Source: a virus
Reading direction: 5' to 3' (one strand)
DNA: 64,000 nt
Virus record (IMG/VR): IMGVR_UViG_3300009130_000012
Location: 36,845 to 100,844 of that record
Under the pieces are notes generated by a model. The model worked only from the letters and a program-made list of their open reading frames with translations, was not told the origin of the DNA and did not search any database. Below are positions 43,757-51,029 of this stretch, in pieces. The position numbers and the translations under genes were made by a program. Positions within the stretch are counted from its first letter, which is position 1. Each line of letters begins with the position of its first letter.

Positions 43757-46063
43757 ATGGCAATACAAAATATAAATTTTAACCCAAAACCTGAAAAGGG
43801 TGTTAGTTATTCAGCTATTACTGATAGCAGTGTCGATTGGACTGGTATCACTAATAATACTTATTTCTATGATAAGGCTACAGATTTACCATATTATAAG
43901 AATTCTAGTGGTACGGTTATATCTTTGTTTGAATCTGGTGGTGGTGGTGGTGGAAACACACTTTATTCAGCAGACGGAACATTAACGGGGGATAGAATAG
44001 TTGATTTAGGAAGTAATAACTTAACTTTCAGTGGAACGGGTTTAACAAAAATAATTAACGGTTCAAAGGAAGTTGGTATTAGTTCTTGGAATACCCACGC
44101 ATATTGGGCTATCAATAACGGTAATACTGCTTGGAGTTTAATTAGTGCAAATGCTTCTACTACTTTTAATGCTAACGAATTTGGAATTGCAAACGGTTCA
44201 ATAGTACCTGTTAGAATTTACAACGGTTCGAGCGTTGCCTTGGGTAACGTCAATAAAGCCAGTTTAAACACCGCTTACTCAGTACAAACCAACGGCGACA
44301 CTTTAATAGGCGGCGACTTACACGCTACAAACGGGGGTAACATTTTACAATTTGATTTTAACAACTACCCAAAAGTTAAAATTGGCACAGCGGCTCAAGA
44401 GTGGTGGCTAATTGAGGGCGACGGTACGGGTTCTGTATTTGACAATGGCGACCTATATTTTTATGATTCTACAAATAGTGATAGAAGAATTACTTTTAAA
44501 CAAAATAACGGAGGAACTATTATAGGTAATAATAAAACTTTAATAGGTACTGAGGACATTTCCTTACAAGGCGAAACACTTATATCAGAAAAATTAGAAC
44601 TATCAACAACAACGGATGGTTTATTAATGCCTCGTTTGACAACTGCTCAAATGAACGCTATTTCTTCACCAGATACACATCTATTAATATTTAATACTGA
44701 TTTAAACGCTCTGTATAGATATAATGGAACTGCATGGGTTGCAATTTCTGCGGGTTATGGAGTTATTGAAGTTATAACGGATTCGGACGCTGGGGTTCCA
44801 ACTTATTTCGCTGATTTACAATCGGCTTTAGAAACTTGTAAAACAAGCGGAAGTAATAACGTTATTAAATTACATTCTGACATTTCTCTGTCGGCTCAAA
44901 TTGATATTAATACCGCAGGAAGTGGAACGGGTAATGCTTATCAGTTTAAAAGTTTATTGATTGATGGAAATGGATTTGAAATAACTTTTGATGATGTTGG
45001 AACTACAAATGCTTTTGACATTAATTTAACGTCTGCATCTGAATTAATTTTTAATAATTTAAAAGTAAATAGAACTAGCGGAACGGGTACTCACTACGCT
45101 TTAAAAATAGATGGTAATAGTAACCAAAAGTTATCTATGAGTAATTGTTATTTTTACTCTAATAATGGTGGTGCTGCATATATTCAAGACATAACTGGTG
45201 AAATGTTTTCATTAGGTGGTTCAAGGTTTGAAAGTGATGGAAGTATTGATACTTTAACTTTTAGAAGTTTTAATATGTTCTTTAGAGATTTTATAACCAT
45301 TTCTAACGGTACTGGGGATGCTGTGTTAAATTGGAGTAATGGTAACATTACTGATTTTTATTGTGAAAATACAAGTACGGGAAAAGCTTACGACTCAAAT
45401 GCGAATGCTGTTGCTACTTTCTTTGTTGCAAAAAGTAATAGCGGTTTATGTGTTGATGCAGCTGTTTCTTCTTGTGTTGTTTCAAACTTTTACGCCGTTT
45501 CTGCAAGTGGTGTAGGTTTTCAAGGTTTTAACGCTACAAATTTTTACATTAAAACGGGCGACAATATAGGTTTATTAGCTGGTGCTTATGCTAATTTAAA
45601 AAATGGTTATGTTGAAAATAACTCGACTAGTGCAGCAATGGACACAAATACTATTGAGTATTGCCATAATATTACATTTTTGAATTTGGGTTCTGGTTAT
45701 GGTGCTGATATAACAAACACAATTAATTATAACAACAAAATAACAAATTGTACTTTTATTTCTGAAGGTGGTATCGGTGGATTTTTAGATACGATTGCAA
45801 CAAATATTTATAACTCGACATTTATATCAAGGTACAATAACGCTGCTGGACACGCTTGCGAAGTTGATATGAATGATAATATTTTAATGGGTTGTACTTT
45901 TATTGTTGAGAATAGTTCTGCTAATGGTCTTTATTCAAATACGGCTGTTACTGCAAAAGTTGCTAACTGTAATTTTGACGGAGCTACAACTGCAATAAAT
46001 TCAAATGTAACTTTATCAAATGCAAATACTTCTGATGCGTTTGGAAACATACTAATCGGATAA
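43757..46063 (+). CDS. Modular tail fibre with beta-helix body
   Basis: The 768-residue protein has the shared anchor (ITDSSVDWTGITNNTYFYD, 21-39), a poly-Gly linker, NTLYSADGTLTGDRIVDLGS (about 71-90), the block MPRLTTAQMNAISSPDTHLL (about 296-315), a beta-helix (TYFADLQSALETCKTSGSNN, about 353-372) and the cap SDAFGNILIG. A segment of about 270 bases (44200-44470) has markedly more G/C and different codon choice than its surroundings, as if it came from another genome. It follows the 40905 fibre by 17 bases. Confidence 0.87.
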   Translation: MAIQNINFNPKPEKGVSYSAITDSSVDWTGITNNTYFYDKATDLPYYKNSSGTVISLFESGGGGGGNTLYSADGTLTGDRIVDLGSNNLTFSGTGLTKIINGSKEVGISSWNTHAYWAINNGNTAWSLISANASTTFNANEFGIANGSIVPVRIYNGSSVALGNVNKASLNTAYSVQTNGDTLIGGDLHATNGGNILQFDFNNYPKVKIGTAAQEWWLIEGDGTGSVFDNGDLYFYDSTNSDRRITFKQNNGGTIIGNNKTLIGTEDISLQGETLISEKLELSTTTDGLLMPRLTTAQMNAISSPDTHLLIFNTDLNALYRYNGTAWVAISAGYGVIEVITDSDAGVPTYFADLQSALETCKTSGSNNVIKLHSDISLSAQIDINTAGSGTGNAYQFKSLLIDGNGFEITFDDVGTTNAFDINLTSASELIFNNLKVNRTSGTGTHYALKIDGNSNQKLSMSNCYFYSNNGGAAYIQDITGEMFSLGGSRFESDGSIDTLTFRSFNMFFRDFITISNGTGDAVLNWSNGNITDFYCENTSTGKAYDSNANAVATFFVAKSNSGLCVDAAVSSCVVSNFYAVSASGVGFQGFNATNFYIKTGDNIGLLAGAYANLKNGYVENNSTSAAMDTNTIEYCHNITFLNLGSGYGADITNTINYNNKITNCTFISEGGIGGFLDTIATNIYNSTFISRYNNAAGHACEVDMNDNILMGCTFIVENSSANGLYSNTAVTAKVANCNFDGATTAINSNVTLSNANTSDAFGNILIG

Positions 46064-46073
46064 TAATTAAACT

Positions 46074-46172
46074 ATGGTAGTTAATAATTTAAATACAGGA
46101 ATATAAAAAACTTTAGGTGTTGATTTATGGGCAGCTACAATAGATACTCAAGGTAATTTAGTACAATTGTAA
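46074..46172 (+). pseudogene. Small ORF interrupted by an in-frame TAA
   Basis: From ATG 46074 the frame reads MVVNNLNTGI, then TAA at 46104-46106, then KTLGVDLWAATIDTQGNLVQ(L) and a second TAA at 46170-46172, 33 codons in all. The part after the first stop looks like genuine protein and stays in frame, so a single substitution may have broken a small fibre accessory gene. Read-through is the alternative. Confidence 0.4.
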
Positions 46173-46188
46173 TATTTATATAATAAAA
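46173..46188 (+). promoter_or_regulatory. Late-type element
   Basis: Reads TATTTATATAATAAAA, 26 bases before the ATG at 46215 and identical to the element at 35994. Confidence 0.5.
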
Positions 46189-46214
46189 TAATAACTATAA
46201 TAAATTAAATTAAA

Positions 46215-46631
46215 ATGAACGCAAACATTTATGAGTGGGGTACAGACCCTAAAACTGGTCTTAAAAGAAGGTTAATTAGGGATACCTCATTAGTGCAAGA
46301 GGAAATGGATACTAATCCAAAGCCAAAAGTAGTAGTGCATTTAAGGCTACAAACATATGTTGAAAGTGACGGGATTATTACTGTTGTTACTGATGAAACA
46401 GCAGGTTATGAAGTTATAAAAGGAGAAATTTCAACTGACGTTAATGGGCTTGTTTTACCTAAACGTATTATTGACCCAAGTACTGGAGAGATAACTACAC
46501 CAATTGACCCAGAAACTGATGAGCCATATCCAAGAGATAATGGTTATGATAATATTATCATATTATCGTCATTACCAATTTCTTTTGATGAAGTTTTAGA
46601 TAAAGGAATTAAAGAATATTACAATATATAA
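46215..46631 (+). CDS. Hypothetical protein between fibres
   Basis: The 138-residue protein is unrecognised. It starts MNANIYEWGTDPKTGLKRRL, has a beta-like strand pair (PKVVVHLRLQTYVESDGIIT) and an acidic, Pro-rich C-terminal half (ITTPIDPETDEPYPRDNGYD). It sits 12 bases before a fibre gene and may be a fibre-assembly or tip protein. Confidence 0.65.
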   Translation: MNANIYEWGTDPKTGLKRRLIRDTSLVQEEMDTNPKPKVVVHLRLQTYVESDGIITVVTDETAGYEVIKGEISTDVNGLVLPKRIIDPSTGEITTPIDPETDEPYPRDNGYDNIIILSSLPISFDEVLDKGIKEYYNI

Positions 46632-46643
46632 TTTTTACAAACA

Positions 46644-48839
46644 ATGGCAGTAACTGTTTTAAATTCGGGGATAAATCAAGAAAAAGGTGTTACTTATACA
46701 GTAACAACTGACAGTAGCGTTGACTGGACAGGTGTTACTAATGACACTTATTTCTATGATTTAGGTGATGGTCTTGTACATTACAAAGATTCTACTGGAA
46801 CCGTTTTAAATATGTTTGTCTCTGGTGGTGGCGGTGGTTCTTCAATATATACTTCTGACGATACAATAGGTACAGGAAGGGTTGTAACCTTAACAGATAC
46901 CTTAACATTTGTAGGGGCTACAAATCAAGATGGATTACATGTTGATTATGGCTCTAGTTCAACATCATCCTATTCTAAAAAAGGTTTAAAGTTGACTTCT
47001 ACTGACGGCTACGAGTCAAGCTGGAACGCCCGCACAGGGTCATGGACATTTAGGGGAAATAATCCATTAACAGTACAAGGTAATAGCACAACAAATGATG
47101 TTTTCCAAGTAGCTTGGAATGGTGGAGGACTTTGGAAAGGAGGTACAATTACTTTAGGGCAAAACACTTATGGAAAAACTGAAATTTTAGAGGGCGGTGT
47201 AATTAGAATAACCGATATAACAGGCGTTGGAGTGCAACACTATATTTCGAGAGGGGCAAACAATCAACTTTCATATTTTTACGGACAAGGATTTCCAGGT
47301 TCTGCTGGAATGTTATTTGGTGGAACTTCAAAGGTTGGAACTGAAGACATTTCTTTACAGGGAGATACTCTTGTGTCTAAAAAATTAGAGTTATCCACTA
47401 CAGATGATGGTTTCTTAATGCCTCGTTTGACAACCGCTCAGAAAAATGCAATAAGTTCACCAGACACAAACTTAATGGTGTTTGATACGGACTTAAGTAG
47501 TTTGCAAAGATATAATGGTTCAGCATGGGTAGCTGTAGCGGCTGGTACTGGTATTGTTCAACTTAATCAAGAAGGTAGTAGTGGTGACCCAGTATTTTAC
47601 ACTGATGTTCAATCAGCTTTAAATGCAGCTAATACATCTGGTGGTGATATTACTATTACTTTACATGATAATATAACAACAACTACTGCTATTTCTACAA
47701 ATGCAACAGCAAATATTGATAATATAACTTTTGATTTAAATGGTTTTACTATAACGAATACTGCTAATGATTCAAGTGCTGTAATATTTAATAAATTACA
47801 AAATAATATAATTACAATAATAAATGGCTCTATAATAAAAACTACTGGTACTGGACATGCTTTACATTTTTCAAGTGGTATTGGGGATTTGTATATGTCT
47901 AATTGTTATGTGTATAGTGAAGCAGGTTCAGCTTTAAGGATAGATGCGTCAATAACACCAATTAATATATGGGAGTTAGGAAATTCTACCTTTAAAACTA
48001 ATACTGGCTATGGTGTTTACTTATCTGATGCGTTAGGGGGTATTTCATTAACAAACTTTATTTCTATTAGTACAGGTTCTGGAATGGCGTGTTTTTTAAA
48101 TGCTGGTGGAGATGTTACTAATTTTAAAGCTATAGCAGAAGGAACAGGAGCAGCTTTAAGAGTTAGGGCTAATGTAACATCAGCAACTAATTTTTATGCT
48201 GAATCTAATAGTGGGAATTGTATTTTATTAGAATCACTTAATCCAATGGTTAAAGATTTTACGGCTATAAGTGTATCTGGTTATGCTGTATTTTCTTCTG
48301 CTTCTGCATATAAAATAGAAAACTTTTATTGTAAAACTACTAGTGGAACAAGAACTATACAAGCCCTAGCTAATTCAATATTAATTAATGGTGATGTTTT
48401 CAGTGATAGCACTGATTGTGCCTTTATTGCTGATGCTGAAAGAGTTGAAAATGTAAACTTTACTACTAACTCAGGAAATTATGCTGTACTATCAAGATTT
48501 ACTACTAATTGGATTAATTGTACATTTAGGAATAAAGATGGTGTAGCTTTTTATAATTATAATTCTTCTACTAGTAAATTAAAAAAATGTACGTTTATAA
48601 GTGAAAAAACTTCTGGAGGTTCAGCGCATGCTGCCAATATTGTTGATGGAGCATCTGTAATTACTTTTGTTAATTGTGATTTTGAAGTTGCGGATTCAAC
48701 GGTTAATTGCATAAAGGCTGATGCAGCTATGGATATGAAAGTGGCTAATTGTTCTTTTGATGGTTCAGCAACACCTCTTAGTTCAAATATAACTTTAAAT
48801 CATTTAGAAAGTGACGCTTTTGGTAACGTTACCACATAA
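46644..48839 (+). CDS. Modular tail fibre with beta-helix body
   Basis: The 731-residue protein repeats the layout of the 43757 fibre: the anchor VTTDSSVDWTGVTNDTYFYD (20-39), a Gly-rich linker, a block SIYTSDDTIGTGRVVTLTD (about 71-89), LSTTDDGFLMPRLTTAQKNA (about 251-270), a beta-helix from VFYTDVQSALNAANTSGGDI (about 314-333) and the cap SDAFGNVTT. The central sector differs almost completely from its neighbours, consistent with exchange of the receptor-binding part. It starts 12 bases after the previous gene. Confidence 0.87.
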   Translation: MAVTVLNSGINQEKGVTYTVTTDSSVDWTGVTNDTYFYDLGDGLVHYKDSTGTVLNMFVSGGGGGSSIYTSDDTIGTGRVVTLTDTLTFVGATNQDGLHVDYGSSSTSSYSKKGLKLTSTDGYESSWNARTGSWTFRGNNPLTVQGNSTTNDVFQVAWNGGGLWKGGTITLGQNTYGKTEILEGGVIRITDITGVGVQHYISRGANNQLSYFYGQGFPGSAGMLFGGTSKVGTEDISLQGDTLVSKKLELSTTDDGFLMPRLTTAQKNAISSPDTNLMVFDTDLSSLQRYNGSAWVAVAAGTGIVQLNQEGSSGDPVFYTDVQSALNAANTSGGDITITLHDNITTTTAISTNATANIDNITFDLNGFTITNTANDSSAVIFNKLQNNIITIINGSIIKTTGTGHALHFSSGIGDLYMSNCYVYSEAGSALRIDASITPINIWELGNSTFKTNTGYGVYLSDALGGISLTNFISISTGSGMACFLNAGGDVTNFKAIAEGTGAALRVRANVTSATNFYAESNSGNCILLESLNPMVKDFTAISVSGYAVFSSASAYKIENFYCKTTSGTRTIQALANSILINGDVFSDSTDCAFIADAERVENVNFTTNSGNYAVLSRFTTNWINCTFRNKDGVAFYNYNSSTSKLKKCTFISEKTSGGSAHAANIVDGASVITFVNCDFEVADSTVNCIKADAAMDMKVANCSFDGSATPLSSNITLNHLESDAFGNVTT

Positions 48840-48859
48840 TTATAATAATAAAATAAACT

Positions 48860-50839
48860 ATGGCAATAACTACAACTAAATTACCAAATACTGCAATAGG
48901 TATAACGTACTCAGTAATAACTGACTCATCTTCTGATTGGGCCTCGGTAAGTAATGACGTATACTTTTTTGATAAAGATACGGATTTACCATATTATAAG
49001 AATTCTAGTGGTACAGTTGTATCTGTATTTGAAGAAGGTGGTGGTAGTAGTGATGTTGTTGAGTTATCGGTTCAAAAAGATTCTTCTGGAACAATAAATA
49101 AAGGTCAAGTTGTTATATTATCAGATTACGATGTTGGTGCTGATGTTACTACTGTTGAGTTGGCTGATAATAGTTCTGGTACAACAATGCCTGCAATAGG
49201 TATTGCAACTAGTAGTATTGGTATAGCTAGTACTGGTACGGTGGTTGTGTTTGGTAAAGCTACTGGATTAGATACTTCTTTATTATCATTAGGTGATGTT
49301 TATGTAAGTACCTCTGGAAACTTAACTAATACAAAACCTACTGGAACATCAATAGTTCAAAGAATAGGTAAGGTAACTAGAGTTAGTTCTACTGTTGGTG
49401 AGATAATAGTATTTGGTAGTGGTATGGATAATGTTAATTCTAGTACTGCTGATTATATAAGAACTTCTATAGTTGGTGGTGGAGTTTCAGCTTCATATGC
49501 TACTGCTGACCAAGTGGTACCAATGACAGTTCAATCAGAAAATAGTAACACTGATAAGTTTACTATGACTAGTAATGGTATTAGGGTTAATCAAGCTGGT
49601 AGATATAGAGTTAATTGTGGTACTACTATCGCTAGTACAAGTACTCAAAGAGCTAACCCTATTATGAAGATAACGGTTAATAATAATATAGCTCAAGATG
49701 CCAATGGTCAAGATTATCAGAGTTCTGAACACTACGCTAGAAACGCAGGTAGTGCAAATACCTCTACATCCTCTTTGGATATAGTACTTGATTTAGCCGT
49801 TAATGATATTGTTAGAATAATACTAGCAGAAGGTAGTGTTGCTGGAGATACAGGTGTTAACATTAATTCTACTGGTACATTTCTTGAGCTTAGTGAAATG
49901 GTAGCTGGTGTTGTTACACCAGTAACTGGAACTACTAAAGTTCTTGTTAAAGGTGGAATTAGTGCTAATCAAACAGTGGGTAATACAACACCAATAGTAG
50001 AATTTGTTACAACAGGAACTACTTCGGGTGTAGAAATTGATGTAAATGGTGAATGGGATAATACTAATCATAAATTCACTGTGGGGCCAAGTGGTGCTGG
50101 TACTTATTTTGTGCAAGGTCAAGTATTTTTAAACAATTCGAGTTCTTGGTCAACAATGTTTTTATATAAAAATGGTTCACTTTATGCGCCATTTGCAGGT
50201 TTTGGGACAGCAAATTCGTGGGACAATTTAGATGGTACTATCCCTATTGATTTAGTTGTTGGGGATTATATAGATATTAGAGTATTTTCATCAGCAAATG
50301 GTACTATTGATTTTAATAGTTGGGGTGATAGGCAATCATTTACTATAACTAAAGTTAGTGGTTTTCCACCACCAGGTGGTACAGATATTAATGCGGTACA
50401 TACTAATGTTAGTGGTGAGATTATTGCGTTAACTGAAAAAACATCGGTAGCTAATACTGATGAAGTTATTATAGAAGAGTCGGATGGTACTAAGAAGAGT
50501 ATGAAGCGTAGAAACTTTGTTGCTCCTATTACAACGTCTGTAGCTTCTACCGCAACATTAACTGTTGATGCTGATGCGACAGATATGGCTATTATTACAG
50601 CGCAAGCGGCTACATTAACAATAGCGGCACCAACTGGTACTCCTGGCGAAGGTTGGCAATTATTTTTTAGAATTAAAGATAACGGTACGGCTAGAACTAT
50701 TAACTTAAATGCTATATTTAGAGATTTCACTGGTAATTTTCCTAGTTCTACTACGGCAAGTAAAGAATTGTATTTTGGGTGTAAGTATGATGCTGTTTCG
50801 ACTAAGTGGGATATATTAGCTTGGAGGGTATTACCATAA
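48860..50839 (+). CDS. Tail fibre with two C1q/TNF-like heads
   Basis: The 659-residue protein starts with the shared anchor (DSSSDWASVSNDVYFFD, then LPYYKNSSGTVVSVFE) and the KDSSGTINKGQVVILSDYD block found in the 40905 fibre. Two domains follow that look like C1q/TNF jelly rolls: one around GIRVNQAGRYRVNCGTT and LDLAVNDIVRIILAEG (about 235-320), the other around FTVGPSGAGTYFVQGQVFLN (about 405-424). The last 100 residues are a paralogue of the 17275 protein. Trimeric C1q-like heads are known receptor-binding units in phage fibres. Confidence 0.83.
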   Translation: MAITTTKLPNTAIGITYSVITDSSSDWASVSNDVYFFDKDTDLPYYKNSSGTVVSVFEEGGGSSDVVELSVQKDSSGTINKGQVVILSDYDVGADVTTVELADNSSGTTMPAIGIATSSIGIASTGTVVVFGKATGLDTSLLSLGDVYVSTSGNLTNTKPTGTSIVQRIGKVTRVSSTVGEIIVFGSGMDNVNSSTADYIRTSIVGGGVSASYATADQVVPMTVQSENSNTDKFTMTSNGIRVNQAGRYRVNCGTTIASTSTQRANPIMKITVNNNIAQDANGQDYQSSEHYARNAGSANTSTSSLDIVLDLAVNDIVRIILAEGSVAGDTGVNINSTGTFLELSEMVAGVVTPVTGTTKVLVKGGISANQTVGNTTPIVEFVTTGTTSGVEIDVNGEWDNTNHKFTVGPSGAGTYFVQGQVFLNNSSSWSTMFLYKNGSLYAPFAGFGTANSWDNLDGTIPIDLVVGDYIDIRVFSSANGTIDFNSWGDRQSFTITKVSGFPPPGGTDINAVHTNVSGEIIALTEKTSVANTDEVIIEESDGTKKSMKRRNFVAPITTSVASTATLTVDADATDMAIITAQAATLTIAAPTGTPGEGWQLFFRIKDNGTARTINLNAIFRDFTGNFPSSTTASKELYFGCKYDAVSTKWDILAWRVLP

Positions 50840-50983
50840 ATAATTTATAACCTGTTATACTTATTGTAAAAATAAACGGTTATATTATTTATTAATTTAG
50901 AAGAATAATTGTAGTTTCTTAAATATTAAATATTTAATCCCTAATAAATATCATCTTAATTGATTTTTGGTGATTTACAATCA

Positions 50984-50999
50984 TATTTATTATAAAAAG
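50984..50999 (+). promoter_or_regulatory. Late-type element upstream of the sheath gene
   Basis: Reads TATTTATTATAAAAAG, 30 bases before the ATG at 51030. The 190-base gap from the last fibre stop (50839) contains nothing else I can support. Confidence 0.6.
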
Positions 51000-51029
51000 A
51001 ATATAATAATTTTTTAACTATAATAGATT

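Noticed and set aside
12700-50839. Diversity-generating retroelement acting on the fibres
   Set aside because: No reverse transcriptase, no template repeat and no variable repeat with adenine-biased changes was seen; the repeats are whole protein modules instead.
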